64,000 bases of DNA from Dryocola boscaweniae (lineage in GTDB: Bacteria > Pseudomonadota > Gammaproteobacteria > Enterobacterales > Enterobacteriaceae): assembly GCF_025215095.1 (NCBI RefSeq), contig NZ_JALHAP010000069.1:49089-113088 (forward strand), read 5' to 3'. The notes beneath the pieces were generated by a model. The model did not search any database, was not told the DNA's origin, and saw only the letters and a program-made list of their open reading frames with translations. Below, piece after piece: positions 1-9,367 of the stretch; the first letter of the stretch is position 1; each line of letters begins with the position of its first letter. A program made the translations under genes and the position numbers.

Positions 1-2
1 CG

Positions 3-425
3 ACAGGCGCTTATTTTATGGATCTGGATAGCATCAGCCAGCCGGGCGATTCCCCGCTGCTGGAAGTGCCGATGAGCATCCAATATAAACACAGCGCTGT
101 GATGAACAGTTTTAAGCAGGGCTACGATCGGCTACGGGGAAAATATCGCAGCCCATCAGTGAACTGGCTTCGCCCGTCAGGTGCAAATGCCGCGCAAATG
201 ATTGCAGTAGCGGAAAAAACGCTGGCAGAAGGGAACGATTATGTGGAGTTTATGCTCCATTCTTCAGAATTTATGCCCGGCGGCAGTCCAACCTTCAAAG
301 ATGAAGCGGATATCGAACGGTTATATCAGGACCTGGAAGCGTTATTTTCCTGGCTTTCTGAGCGGACCCGGGGAATGACTTTGGCTGAGTATTATGAACT
401 TAAGAAAACGAAACCGGGCATATAG
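3..425 (+). CDS. polysaccharide deacetylase-like protein, C-terminal part (5' end outside window)
   Basis: The reading frame is open to the left edge, so this is the C-terminal 140 residues of a longer protein; the ATG at 18 is probably internal. The tail carries an HSSEFMPGGSP segment followed by a helical acidic stretch, which I associate with carbohydrate deacetylases found in LPS and polysaccharide loci. Next to waaC/waaF, a role in deacetylating a core sugar, as WabN does in Klebsiella, is possible but inferred. The NodB catalytic metal-binding motifs would lie upstream and cannot be seen. It is convergent with the low-GC glycosyltransferase genes to its right. Confidence 0.55.
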   Translation, partial: TGAYFMDLDSISQPGDSPLLEVPMSIQYKHSAVMNSFKQGYDRLRGKYRSPSVNWLRPSGANAAQMIAVAEKTLAEGNDYVEFMLHSSEFMPGGSPTFKDEADIERLYQDLEALFSWLSERTRGMTLAEYYELKKTKPGI

Positions 426-431
426 CCCGGT
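413..431 (-). terminator. probable terminator of the waa minus-strand operon
   Basis: A perfect 7-bp stem (ACCGGGC / GCCCGGT) with a 5-nt loop overlaps the stop codon of the plus-strand gene. Read on the minus strand, the stem is followed by TTTCGTTTTCTT, so it fits as the end of the hldD-waaF-waaC-glycosyltransferase transcript. On the plus strand no T-run follows. Confidence 0.5.
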
Positions 432-437
432 ATGTAT

Positions 438-921
438 TCAAATTTGTCCGTCCTGCTTTGTAAGTAGAATCCCGCAGATCCCTATTAAAGCCATGTAAAA
501 TAAAATGGCTTCAGAGCTTAAAAGCAACACATCACTAAGGCCATAAACGAACATACAATTAATCGTAAATAATAAATAAGGGTTTTTGAAATGCCTAAAT
601 AAACAAAATATTAGAATAACATGCCGGGTAAAAATAAATTTTAAGAGGTTTAAATCATTAATATAAAATATAAAATATAAACTTAAGCTTGTGATGTAGT
701 GACAAATGAAACCATTTGATCATCCATAGAATTAAAGTAAACAAATGTTAATTTTATTGAATGCTAATTTTTATATTATATAAGTAAATGAAATGGAAAT
801 AGATAATTAAACAAGTATATAGAAGTATCTTTTTCTCTTGCATTACCTGACGAGCATAGCCGAAAGAAAATAGCACAAAAAAGAACGTGTTTTGGTAAAG
901 CCGTGATCTTAGTTTTTCCAT
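438..921 (-). pseudogene. possible O-antigen ligase (waaL) relic, two short out-of-frame pieces
   Basis: The stretch is very AT-rich and lacks a full gene, but it holds two open pieces on the minus strand. The first, 921-754 (55 codons), starts with an ATG that overlaps the last codons of the upstream glycosyltransferase gene, as translationally coupled genes do, and encodes MEKLRS then hydrophobic segments. The second, 719-438 (93 codons, no usable start near its beginning), is in another frame, is hydrophobic, and ends with VYGLSDVLLL followed by a membrane-like segment and a short polar tail. The GLSDV motif near the C-terminus matches my recollection of E. coli WaaL. WaaL proteins are about 400 residues, so the middle would be missing. 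The identity is an inference; small unrelated membrane peptides are the alternative. Confidence 0.42.
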
Positions 922-1829
922 AATGTACTCAATGCTTTTCGCTTATAGCTAAATCGCACAGTTGAATTTAGAAAAAAACCGGGCGAATGCGTCATAATAA
1001 CATGTTTTTTTACGATGTCTTTTTGGTGTTTATCATTTAATAATGCCTTGTGCTTTATAAAAATATCCAGCCAATGACACAATACCAAATGATGAAAATC
1101 ATTTGGTAACACTTCTTCCATTTTCAGAGTGCAGTCTATTAAGTTAGCTATTTTATCTTCGTCTGGCGTTGAAGATAAGCTTCCTTGATGTTTTATATAG
1201 TAATAATGGCTGTCGTATTGAAAATAGATACTACTGGCGTCCATAAGCATCTGTGGGAACACATAAAAATCTTCGTAACAAGCCATTGCTGGGATCTTAT
1301 GGTGCAGATAAATTTCTTTCTTAATAAATTGACCAATTAAGTGTGCCTGAAGATCTTTATGAATTAAAAAGCGTGTAATAGTATCTTTTCGCGATAATTT
1401 CTCAGGGTATAAACCTGACCATTGATGATCAATTTTATTTAAGTCGCGGATTTCATGCAGTCGAGTCAATAACATATCGGGACGAGTTTCGCGCAGAAAA
1501 TCTATGATTTGCGGTAAGGTCTCTTTTTTCATTAAGTCATCGCTGTCTAACATAGTTATGTATTCCCCCTGCGATAAAGAAATACCATGTTGACGTACGC
1601 GACCTATGTTTTTAAAGGTTACAGAAGAAATAATCACCTGTGGATAAGAAATAGCATAATGAGCTATTTTCTCTCCAGTTCTGTCCTCAGAAGCATCATT
1701 AATAATGATAATTTCGGCTTGAGCAAGAGAAGGACCAAGCGCATCCAGCAGACTTTGGAATGTGGCATCAATAGTTTTTTCGCAGTTATGTGCTGCAATA
1801 ATTATGCTCAGAAGCGGGTTATTTGTCAT
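909..1829 (-). CDS. family 2 glycosyltransferase, LPS core
   Basis: Protein of 306 residues with a GT-A fold signature: SIIIAAHN near residues 8-15, INDASED at about 43-49, and the metal/nucleotide-sugar binding DSDD at about 95-98. It probably adds a sugar from a nucleotide-sugar donor to the LPS core on the cytoplasmic side of the inner membrane; the sugar cannot be told from sequence. I chose the ATG at 1829 because AGTAGG lies just upstream; an ATG at 1841 and a TTG at 1850 are also in frame. The gene lies downstream of the GT9 gene in the waa minus-strand operon, separated by about 60 nt, and is clearly lower in GC than waaC/waaF, as is usual for exchanged core genes. Confidence 0.82.
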   Translation of the reverse strand: MTNNPLLSIIIAAHNCEKTIDATFQSLLDALGPSLAQAEIIIINDASEDRTGEKIAHYAISYPQVIISSVTFKNIGRVRQHGISLSQGEYITMLDSDDLMKKETLPQIIDFLRETRPDMLLTRLHEIRDLNKIDHQWSGLYPEKLSRKDTITRFLIHKDLQAHLIGQFIKKEIYLHHKIPAMACYEDFYVFPQMLMDASSIYFQYDSHYYYIKHQGSLSSTPDEDKIANLIDCTLKMEEVLPNDFHHLVLCHWLDIFIKHKALLNDKHQKDIVKKHVIMTHSPGFFLNSTVRFSYKRKALSTLWKN

Positions 1830-1889
1830 GGACCTACTCATTAACAGCAAAAACCTATCAGAATTATATTCTTTAACGGATACTTCAGC

Positions 1890-2954
1890 TTAGCGGTTAA
1901 CAATAAAATGATGAATCTTGATTAGATCCTCATCACTCAATGCAAACAGCTCTTCGCGAGAACGATCAAAGAAATATGGAGCTTCAAAAATATATGATTT
2001 CTCATTTTCTCTGTTACCTAACAGCAACACTTCTCCTAAAGGCCTCTGTTCGGCGATACAGCATGGTCCATAAATGAGGATAATGGGAACGCCAACCGCA
2101 TCTGCTATATAAACATTTCCGGAATCTGAAGCAATGTAGAAATCCATTTTGCTAATAGCAAAAGGTACATCTTCTAAGGGAAGTTTGCCGATAAGGCTGA
2201 TGATATTGTCTTGTTCGTCTATCTCGCGATAAAGATCGTCCAACCACACCTGTTCATTTTTTGGGCCAAAGATATAGTAATTGCAGTTCAGGTTGGCCAG
2301 GGTTTTGAAGATTTTCTTCCAGATAATCGGCGGGATGGTTTTTGACTTATTTCCTGCGGAAATGCTTAGTCCGATTTTTATTACGTTTTGTTTATCAAGC
2401 TCCGCTGGATACGCCTTTGGTTTCCGTAAAGGAAAAGTGGCATGCTTTGGAGAATCGCGCCAGGTTAGGTTACGGTCCGCAAGCTTAAGATAATCATCAA
2501 CGGTTAGCTGGTCCTTGCTGTGTTCCACCACGCCACTGGCGGTCCAGTAAAACAATCCATGGTACCAGCGTCGGGTGTAGGTGCTTAAAAACTGTTTATT
2601 AGCGGCGTTACAGGCAGCAGCGAAGAAGAGGTTTGTGCTGTTGGGCTGCAGCAGATAAACATTTTCATAGCGGTTCATCAGCTTAAAGGCCAGGCGAAAT
2701 TTACCCCACAAACTTTTTTTGTGTTCTTCAATCAGAAAAATGGTATCGATGGTTTCGTCGTTTTTAGCCAGGGGCAGAACGGTTTTACTAATCAGTACAT
2801 CGCTGTGTTTAAGATGAGCGAGCAGAGGCGTAACGTTCACGAAATCGCCAATTTTGGCCGTCTGAATCATCAGATTCCGGCCTGTCTTTTTGTAAAACAG
2901 CTTGCCGATCAGCTTGAACGGAAGCAAAAGAATGAAAATGAATAGATAGCTCAT
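1890..2954 (-). CDS. family 9 glycosyltransferase (heptosyltransferase-like)
   Basis: Protein of 354 residues related to the WaaC/WaaF/WaaQ heptosyltransferases. An N-terminal hydrophobic segment (about 1-20) is followed by KIGDFVNVTPLL at about 34-45, the counterpart of the MGDVLHTLPAL acceptor loop of WaaC, and the C-terminal half has ASDSGNVYIADAVGVP and IYGP, equivalent to the DTGLSHLTAA/YGPTDP donor-binding region. It probably transfers a heptose or another sugar in the outer part of the core. It lies six nucleotides downstream of waaC in the same operon. GC content is low relative to waaC. Klebsiella carries similar extra GT9 genes in its waa cluster, but I cannot assign a specific symbol. 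Confidence 0.82.
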   Translation of the reverse strand: MSYLFIFILLLPFKLIGKLFYKKTGRNLMIQTAKIGDFVNVTPLLAHLKHSDVLISKTVLPLAKNDETIDTIFLIEEHKKSLWGKFRLAFKLMNRYENVYLLQPNSTNLFFAAACNAANKQFLSTYTRRWYHGLFYWTASGVVEHSKDQLTVDDYLKLADRNLTWRDSPKHATFPLRKPKAYPAELDKQNVIKIGLSISAGNKSKTIPPIIWKKIFKTLANLNCNYYIFGPKNEQVWLDDLYREIDEQDNIISLIGKLPLEDVPFAISKMDFYIASDSGNVYIADAVGVPIILIYGPCCIAEQRPLGEVLLLGNRENEKSYIFEAPYFFDRSREELFALSDEDLIKIHHFIVNR

Positions 2955-2960
2955 TAATCG

Positions 2961-3938
2961 TTATTCTATGGCTAATTGAGTTGTTGTCTGGAGAATGCTA
3001 AACGCTTCAGATGCCGTAATGTTAGCCATACTCTTTCCTGCGCCAATGATTTCATGCTGATTCTGCCCGTAACCGCCAATCAAACCCGGATCGGTCGGTC
3101 CATACAGTGTAATATTTGGCCGATTAAGGGCGGCAGTGAGGTGACTCAATCCGGTATCTACCGAAACGACGGCCAGCGCTCCTGCAAGTTGCTTAGCCAC
3201 TTGTTCAAGAGACAAACGCGGCAACACTTCAACGTAGTCGAATCCTTCAGCCAGGCGGGCTGCGCGTTCACGTTCATGTTCTGCACCCCACGGGAGTTTA
3301 ATACGTAAGCCCGTTTTATGCATTAATTGAATAAGATCTCGCCAGTTCGATTCCGGCCAGTGTTTTTCATCACGCGTCGTGGCATGAAGAAAAATAACAT
3401 ATTGATTCGCATCTGCGGGCGTTGGGGTAAGAAAATGCCGGGCTATTGCGTAGTCGCCCTGTTGCGTGGGTTTTTCGTATCCGAGGCTTTTTGCAAATAA
3501 TTCTCTGGTGCGTTCAACCGCATGCCGCTGTTTTTCGATGGCGTGGCGTTTGTCATAGAATAAGCATGCCAGTGGTTCACGGGCGCTATTCCAGTCCATA
3601 CCATGTTTTACGCCATGCGCTTTACGCGTAACCAGCGCGGCGCTTTTAATCAAGCCTTGCGCATCGATAACGGCATCGTATTGTTCAGTAAGCAGATCCC
3701 GGTAGAACGCTTTGCGCTCTGCTTTGACTGGAGCCGAGAACCAGTTTTTACGCCAGCGGCGAATCGCAACAGGAAGAACCTTATCTACCGCCGGGTGCCA
3801 TGATGGAATCTGTGCGAAACCTTCTTCGACCGCCCAGTCAAAGCGTATACCCGGAATCGCCTTTGCAGCGTCGGTCAGCGCAGGCAGCGTGTGCAGGACA
3901 TCGCCCATAGATGATGTTTTGACGATCAGTACCCGCAT
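2961..3938 (-). CDS. waaC: LPS heptosyltransferase I
   Basis: Adds the first L-glycero-D-manno-heptose from ADP-heptose to Kdo2-lipid A at the cytoplasmic face of the inner membrane. The protein is 325 residues, close to the roughly 320 of E. coli WaaC, and matches it almost end to end from MRVLIVKTSSMGDVLH. The residues known to matter in the E. coli enzyme are present: Asp13 (in SMGDV), Lys192 (in DEKHW) and Asp261 (in VDTGLSH). Its ATG shares an A with the TAA of waaF (TAATG), so the two are translationally coupled. Confidence 0.97.
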   Translation of the reverse strand: MRVLIVKTSSMGDVLHTLPALTDAAKAIPGIRFDWAVEEGFAQIPSWHPAVDKVLPVAIRRWRKNWFSAPVKAERKAFYRDLLTEQYDAVIDAQGLIKSAALVTRKAHGVKHGMDWNSAREPLACLFYDKRHAIEKQRHAVERTRELFAKSLGYEKPTQQGDYAIARHFLTPTPADANQYVIFLHATTRDEKHWPESNWRDLIQLMHKTGLRIKLPWGAEHERERAARLAEGFDYVEVLPRLSLEQVAKQLAGALAVVSVDTGLSHLTAALNRPNITLYGPTDPGLIGGYGQNQHEIIGAGKSMANITASEAFSILQTTTQLAIE

Positions 3939-4987
3939 TAAACTTCCTTCCCGGCTGGCAGCAGAGCGGCTAGCTCATCCATTACGCGCTCAGGTGTAAT
4001 ATCAATCAAGCTTTGGTGATAGCCTTCAGCGGCATCGCCTTTACGTACTTTGTGATAGCCGCGGATAAGACGAATTACGCGTGCCTGGTGAGATAACGGC
4101 GGAGTAAAATCCGGACTGCTTGGCCCATATAAAGCAACCAAAGGGCGATTAAGCGCAGCGGCTACATGCATCAGACCAGAATCATTCGTTACAACGGCTT
4201 TGCAGGCGGCCAGTAAAATGACGGCCTGCTCAAGCTCGGTATCGCCAGCCAGATTACGGCAGTGTGCCTGCTGGTTAGTTGTCAAAGCGGCGAGAATATC
4301 ATTCCCGGCCTCTTTGTCTTTGGCTGAACCAAACAACACAACCTGATAACCGTCATCAATAAGTTTGCCAGCAAGCGTTGCATAATGATAATGCGGCCAG
4401 CGCTTAGCCGGGCCAAATTCGGCGCCCGGACAAAAACCGATGATGGGGCGTCCGGCATCCAGATTGAACGCGGAGCAGGTTTGCGCTTTTTCGCCTTCGC
4501 TGACCTGCAGTTGCGGCCATAGCAAAGGCTGCGGAAGATCTTTTGCCGATTGCATCACGCCTTTGTCATAGGCCAGCGCAACGTAGCGCTCCACCATTAG
4601 CGGCCAGGCTTGTTTATCCAGGACACGCGCGTCATTGAGCAAACCGTAGCGCATCTCGCCACGCCAGCCTGTACGCTGCGGCACATTGGCAAAGAAAGGA
4701 ACTAATGCGGATTTGAAAGAATTCGGCAGGACGTATGCTCGATCGTAGCGCTTTTCTCGCAGGGCATGGCCCAGGCGACGGCGTTCGCCGATTTCCAGCG
4801 CGCCATGACCAAGCGGCATCGCCAGCGCTTCATTAACTTCAGGCATGCGCGACAGCAACGGACGGCACCATGCCGGTGCCATCACATCGATTATCGCCTG
4901 GGGATAGCGCGCCTTGAGCGTGCGATAGAGACTTTGCGACATCATCATGTCGCCTACCCATGACGGGCCAATCACCAGTATTTTCAT
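3938..4987 (-). CDS. waaF: LPS heptosyltransferase II
   Basis: Adds the second heptose to the inner core, after WaaC. The 349-residue GT9 protein has VIGPSWVGDMMMSQSLY near the N-terminus and the donor-binding block VTNDSGLMHVAAAL followed by LYGPSSP in the C-terminal half. It lies 16 nt after hldD and overlaps waaC by one base, giving the conserved order hldD-waaF-waaC, so the enzyme that makes ADP-L-glycero-heptose and both heptosyltransferases are made together. Confidence 0.97.
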   Translation of the reverse strand: MKILVIGPSWVGDMMMSQSLYRTLKARYPQAIIDVMAPAWCRPLLSRMPEVNEALAMPLGHGALEIGERRRLGHALREKRYDRAYVLPNSFKSALVPFFANVPQRTGWRGEMRYGLLNDARVLDKQAWPLMVERYVALAYDKGVMQSAKDLPQPLLWPQLQVSEGEKAQTCSAFNLDAGRPIIGFCPGAEFGPAKRWPHYHYATLAGKLIDDGYQVVLFGSAKDKEAGNDILAALTTNQQAHCRNLAGDTELEQAVILLAACKAVVTNDSGLMHVAAALNRPLVALYGPSSPDFTPPLSHQARVIRLIRGYHKVRKGDAAEGYHQSLIDITPERVMDELAALLPAGKEV

Positions 4988-5003
4988 GCGTCAGACTACC
5001 TGC

Positions 5004-5936
5004 TTATGCGTCACGATTCAGCCAGGCCATGTATTCTGTTACGCCTTCGGCAACAGTTTTAAATGGCTTGTCATAGCCTGCGGCGCGCAGATTAGTCAGG
5101 TCGGCCTGAGTAAATGCCTGATAGCGGCCTTTCAGTTTTTCCGGGAAAGGAATGTACTCAATGCTGCCTTTTTTGTGGAACGCCAGGGCTGCATCGGCGA
5201 TAGCCTGGAAGGACTCGGCACGACCGGTACCGCAGTTATAAATACCGGATACGCCGTTTTGCCAGAACCACAGGTTCACTGCCGCTACGTCGCCCACATA
5301 GATAAAATCGCGCTTAAAGCCGTCGCTGCCTTCAAACAGCTTTGGATTTTCGCCGTTGTTTAACTGGGTGTTCAGGTGGAACGCGACGCTCGCCATGCTG
5401 CCTTTGTGGCCTTCGCGTGGTCCATAAACGTTGAAATAACGGAAGCCGGTAATTTGCGAGTTCGCTTCAGGCAGGATCTGACGCACATATTCATCGAACA
5501 GGAACTTAGAGTAGCCGTAAACGTTCAGCGGCTGTTCATATTCGCGGGATTCGATGAAATCGCTGTTTCGGCCGCCGTAGGTCGCAGCGGAAGAGGCATA
5601 CAGGAACGGAATTTCGCGCTCCTGGCAGTAATGCAGCACTTCTTTGGAGTACTGATAGTTATTATCCATCATGTACTTGCCATCCCACTCGGTGGTAGAT
5701 GAGCAGGCGCCTTCATGGAAAATCGCTTCGATTTCGCCGAACTCTTCACCTGCCATCAACTGGATCAAGAAATCTTCTTTATCCATGTAGTCAGCAATAT
5801 TCAGATCGACCAGGTTTGCAAACTTGGTGCCGTCTTTCAGATTGTCTACTACCAGAATATCAGTATAACCAATATCATTCAGTGACTTAACAATGTTGCT
5901 GCCGATAAAACCAGCACCGCCGGTGACAATAATCAT
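5004..5936 (-). CDS. hldD: ADP-L-glycero-D-manno-heptose 6-epimerase
   Basis: Short-chain dehydrogenase-type epimerase that converts ADP-D-glycero-D-manno-heptose to the L-form used by WaaC and WaaF. The NADP-binding glycine motif GGAGFIGSN is at 6-14, and the catalytic Ser116, Tyr140 and Lys144 (YGYSK) are present. The length of 310 residues equals the E. coli protein. I chose the ATG at 5936, preceded by AAGGTC, rather than the in-frame upstream extension to 5984, because the Rossmann fold begins at this methionine. It is the first gene of the minus-strand waa operon and is divergent from kbl. Confidence 0.97.
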   Translation of the reverse strand: MIIVTGGAGFIGSNIVKSLNDIGYTDILVVDNLKDGTKFANLVDLNIADYMDKEDFLIQLMAGEEFGEIEAIFHEGACSSTTEWDGKYMMDNNYQYSKEVLHYCQEREIPFLYASSAATYGGRNSDFIESREYEQPLNVYGYSKFLFDEYVRQILPEANSQITGFRYFNVYGPREGHKGSMASVAFHLNTQLNNGENPKLFEGSDGFKRDFIYVGDVAAVNLWFWQNGVSGIYNCGTGRAESFQAIADAALAFHKKGSIEYIPFPEKLKGRYQAFTQADLTNLRAAGYDKPFKTVAEGVTEYMAWLNRDA

Positions 5937-5965
5937 AAGCGTGACCTTAACAATATAGGGGGGCC

Positions 5966-5989
5966 GTGAGGCACAATACCTCACGCGCT
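5966..5989 (-). other. hairpin in hldD 5' leader
   Basis: GTGAGG and CCTCAC form an inverted repeat with a short loop about 30 nt upstream of the hldD start codon, extended by flanking CG/GC pairs. It sits in the hldD leader and could affect mRNA stability. No function is demonstrated. Confidence 0.4.
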
Positions 5990-6154
5990 AATGGCTCTTA
6001 TCATACCATTACAATCAAAGACCCGCCTAATCAGACGAAGTTTCTGTCCCTCGTGATTTATCCTGCAAAAATCAACTTCTCTGAAGCGTAATCTCGTCTC
6101 CTGGTATAGGTTTGGGTAATATGTGCCGAAATTTGCCCTGCCTGGAGAATCGCG

Positions 6155-7351
6155 ATGCGCGAAGATTTTTACCAACAGTTAACGTCTCAGCTTGATACCG
6201 CACGTGCGGAAGGCCTTTTTAAAGAAGAACGTATTATCACCTCAGCGCAACAGGCGGATATCACTGTCGCTGACGGTAGCCACGTCATTAACTTCTGCGC
6301 CAATAACTATCTGGGGCTTGCGAACCACTCGCAGCTTATTGAAGCGGCAAAGCAGGGGATGGATAAACACGGTTTCGGAATGGCTTCCGTACGCTTTATT
6401 TGCGGCACGCAAGACAGCCATAAAGAGCTGGAAGGCAAGCTGGCGGGCTTTTTGGGAATGGATGACGCCATTCTTTATTCTTCCTGCTTTGATGCTAACG
6501 GCGGATTGTTTGAAACACTGCTTGGGCCGGAAGACGCAATCATTTCTGATGCGCTAAACCATGCTTCGATTATTGACGGCGTGCGTCTGTGTAAAGCGCA
6601 GCGTTATCGCTACGCTAACAATGATATGCAGGAGCTGGAAACTCGCCTGAAGGAAGCTCGTGCGGCAGGCGCCCGCCATATCATGATTGCTACCGATGGC
6701 GTTTTCTCCATGGATGGCGTGATTGCCAACCTGAAAGGCGTATGCGATCTGGCGGACAAGTATGATGCGCTGGTCATGGTTGATGACTCGCACGCGGTAG
6801 GTTTTGTAGGCGAAAATGGCCGCGGAACCCATGAATATTGCGACGTTATGGATCGCGTGGACATTATCACCGGCACCTTAGGTAAAGCGCTCGGCGGCGC
6901 TTCTGGTGGCTACACCGCTGGACGCAAAGAAGTCATTGAATGGCTGCGTCAGCGCTCGCGTCCTTATCTTTTCTCCAATTCCCTGGCTCCGGCAATTGTT
7001 TCAGCATCCATCAAGGTTCTGGAAATGCTGGAAACCGGTGCGGAGCTGCGCGAGCGCCTGTGGGCTAATGCAAGCCTGTTCCGCGAAAAAATGACGGCGG
7101 CTGGATTCACCCTGGCAGGAGCCGATCACGCCATCATCCCGGTGATGCTCGGCGAAGCGGTTGTGGCGCAAAACTTTGCCCGCGAGCTGCAAAAAGAAGG
7201 CATTTATGTCACCGGTTTCTTCTATCCGGTGGTACCAAAAGGTCAGGCGCGCATCCGTACACAAATGTCTGCGGCTCACACTACGGAGCAGATTGAACGT
7301 GCGGTTGCAGCGTTTACGCGTATCGGTAAACAGTTAGGCGTTATCGCCTGA
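6155..7351 (+). CDS. kbl: 2-amino-3-ketobutyrate CoA ligase (glycine C-acetyltransferase)
   Basis: PLP enzyme that cleaves 2-amino-3-ketobutyrate with CoA to glycine and acetyl-CoA, the second step of threonine breakdown begun by Tdh. It is a 398-residue alpha-oxoamine synthase with the PLP lysine in [13 protein letters not shown] (about 244) and conserved DDSHAVGF and SCFDANGG motifs. The length matches E. coli Kbl. The start at 6155 follows CTGGAG. It is cotranscribed with tdh, 10 nt downstream, and divergent from hldD. Confidence 0.97.
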   Translation: MREDFYQQLTSQLDTARAEGLFKEERIITSAQQADITVADGSHVINFCANNYLGLANHSQLIEAAKQGMDKHGFGMASVRFICGTQDSHKELEGKLAGFLGMDDAILYSSCFDANGGLFETLLGPEDAIISDALNHASIIDGVRLCKAQRYRYANNDMQELETRLKEARAAGARHIMIATDGVFSMDGVIANLKGVCDLADKYDALVMVDDSHAVGFVGENGRGTHEYCDVMDRVDIITGTLGKALGGASGGYTAGRKEVIEWLRQRSRPYLFSNSLAPAIVSASIKVLEMLETGAELRERLWANASLFREKMTAAGFTLAGADHAIIPVMLGEAVVAQNFARELQKEGIYVTGFFYPVVPKGQARIRTQMSAAHTTEQIERAVAAFTRIGKQLGVIA

Positions 7352-7361
7352 GGGAGCGGTC

Positions 7362-8387
7362 ATGAAAGCATTAGCAAAACTGAAAGCAGAAGAGGGCATC
7401 TGGATGACAGATGCGCCCAAACCGGAAATGGGCCATAACGATCTGCTGATCAAAATCCGTAAGACCGCGATTTGCGGTACCGATGTGCATATTTATAACT
7501 GGGATGAATGGTCACAGAAGACTATTCCGGTGCCGATGGTTGTCGGCCATGAGTACGTGGGCGAAGTGGTCGGTATTGGCCAGGAAGTAAAAGGTTTTAA
7601 AATTGGCGATCGCGTTTCCGGCGAAGGTCACATTACCTGCGGCCATTGCCGCAACTGTCGCGCGGGCCGCACGCACCTTTGCCGCAATACTAGCGGCGTG
7701 GGCGTTAACCGCCCCGGCTGTTTTGCTGAATATCTGGTGTTGCCTGCTTTCAACGCCTTCAAGATCCCGGACAATATTTCCGATGATTTAGCCTCTATCT
7801 TCGATCCATTCGGTAACGCGGTTCACACGGCGCTTTCGTTTGATCTGGTCGGTGAAGACGTGCTGGTTTCTGGTGCTGGCCCTATTGGCATTATGGCGGC
7901 GGCAGTCGCTAAACACGTAGGCGCACGGAATGTCGTGATTACCGATGTGAATGAGTATCGCCTTGAGCTGGCGCGCGAAATGGGCGTAAGCCGCGCGGTG
8001 AACGTCAGCAAAGAAAGCCTGACTGACGTAATGCATGAGCTAGGCATGACCGAAGGTTTTGATGTGGGCCTGGAGATGTCCGGTGCGCCGCCGGCTTTCC
8101 GCTCCATGCTTGATACCATGAATCACGGCGGCCGCATCGCAATGCTGGGCATTCCGCCGTCAGATATGTCCATCGACTGGACAAAAGTCATCTTCAAGGG
8201 CCTCTTCATTAAAGGTATTTACGGACGTGAAATGTTCGAAACCTGGTACAAAATGGCCGCGCTGATTCAGTCTGGTCTGGACCTGTCGCCGATCATTACT
8301 CACCGCTTTGGTATTGATGATTTCCAGAAAGGCTTCGACGCTATGCGTTCCGGGCAGTCCGGAAAGGTTATCCTTAGCTGGGATTAA
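7362..8387 (+). CDS. tdh: L-threonine 3-dehydrogenase
   Basis: NAD- and zinc-dependent medium-chain dehydrogenase that oxidises L-threonine to 2-amino-3-ketobutyrate, the substrate of Kbl. Its 341 residues match E. coli Tdh. Visible features are the catalytic zinc region [14 protein letters not shown] with Cys38 and [12 protein letters not shown], the structural zinc cluster [15 protein letters not shown], and the Rossmann motif [19 protein letters not shown] precedes the start. A terminator follows directly. Confidence 0.97.
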   Translation: MKALAKLKAEEGIWMTDAPKPEMGHNDLLIKIRKTAICGTDVHIYNWDEWSQKTIPVPMVVGHEYVGEVVGIGQEVKGFKIGDRVSGEGHITCGHCRNCRAGRTHLCRNTSGVGVNRPGCFAEYLVLPAFNAFKIPDNISDDLASIFDPFGNAVHTALSFDLVGEDVLVSGAGPIGIMAAAVAKHVGARNVVITDVNEYRLELAREMGVSRAVNVSKESLTDVMHELGMTEGFDVGLEMSGAPPAFRSMLDTMNHGGRIAMLGIPPSDMSIDWTKVIFKGLFIKGIYGREMFETWYKMAALIQSGLDLSPIITHRFGIDDFQKGFDAMRSGQSGKVILSWD

Positions 8388-8403
8388 CGAAATCTGGATG
8401 AAG

Positions 8404-8430
8404 AAAAGGCCGGGGAAACCGGCCTTTTTA
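8404..8430 (+). terminator. kbl-tdh terminator
   Basis: AAAAGGCCGG / CCGGCCTTTTT inverted repeat with a short loop ends the kbl-tdh transcript. The complementary A-run on the left also lets it act for the minus strand, but the converging glycosyltransferase gene ends to its right. Confidence 0.8.
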
Positions 8431-8446
8431 CTATTCACTTAAGTTA

Positions 8447-9367
8447 TTATTCGCTGGCGGTTTTCTTTTCAGCATCCGTCAGATAACGCACTTTACGCGT
8501 GTAATCCTGCCCCTTAAACAGCAGCTCGCTATCAGGCGAGGCAAGATACTTCTGCCATTCCGACAGCGGAAAACCGCCGTGCGCGCCAACAACGGGTTTA
8601 GGGATTACAGACGGCGTGCCGCCGATTTTCTTCGACACCGGCCAGTTCATCCAGTCGCCCAGATTAACCGTTCGTATATCCAGCATATCCAGCAACGCGG
8701 CCAGCGGTAGCTGATCTGTAGGCGGCTGGCTGTCGTCCATTAGTTCCCAGGTATCCTGGAATAATGTCAGCCATAAAGGGCAAATACGGCGCCAGGTTTT
8801 GCGCGTCGCAGCCAAAAATGCACCGTTTACATGATCGACAATGTAAGGACGCACCGTATCTCTATAATAAGCCGGAACTTTTTCGGCGGGTGCGCCGTCC
8901 AGCTTGGCGATCATTTTCCCCTGGCGGAAACTGGAATAGATATGCTGCTCTTCTATTTTAAACGTCGGCATTTGTAGCAGATTAAGGTCGGAATCGATCA
9001 TCAAAATGCCGTCCGTACGCGCCTGCAAGGGAGCGTTCAGTTTAATCAATCGGCTTAGATAGATTTGTTTGTAGCGATAGCCTTCTTCGCGCTGCGGTAA
9101 ATCAAGAGTGGCTACGCGAGTTTTAGGCGGTAATTCACCAAATTCCTCTGCCGGACGGTCGGAGACAATGACTATCTCTTCAACATCCGGGGCGAAACAC
9201 GCAGCGAACGTCGCCGAAAGTAAGCCTTCTTCTATGTAATCCGCGCCAGCGCAAGGAATAACAATCGATGTTACTGGCACAGCGTTTGAACCTGAAGCTG
9301 GCTCCTGATAAGGGATATTATGCCGCACCTTAATATGACGATATTTTGCATTCAGAAATTTAAACAT
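8447..9367 (-). CDS. putative glycosyltransferase (GT-A-like) of unknown specificity
   Basis: A 306-residue protein I do not recognise by name. After a basic N-terminus it has VTSIVIPCAGADYIEEGLL and then VEEIVIVSDRPAEEF, the layout of a GT-A nucleotide-binding domain, and ILMIDSDLNLL carries a DxD-type metal motif. No signal peptide or clear membrane segment is seen. Its start overlaps the stop of the upstream GT4 gene by 8 nt, so the two are translationally coupled. It lies where E. coli has waaH next to tdh, suggesting decoration of LPS core or another surface glycan. The substrate is unknown. Confidence 0.7.
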   Translation of the reverse strand: MFKFLNAKYRHIKVRHNIPYQEPASGSNAVPVTSIVIPCAGADYIEEGLLSATFAACFAPDVEEIVIVSDRPAEEFGELPPKTRVATLDLPQREEGYRYKQIYLSRLIKLNAPLQARTDGILMIDSDLNLLQMPTFKIEEQHIYSSFRQGKMIAKLDGAPAEKVPAYYRDTVRPYIVDHVNGAFLAATRKTWRRICPLWLTLFQDTWELMDDSQPPTDQLPLAALLDMLDIRTVNLGDWMNWPVSKKIGGTPSVIPKPVVGAHGGFPLSEWQKYLASPDSELLFKGQDYTRKVRYLTDAEKKTASE

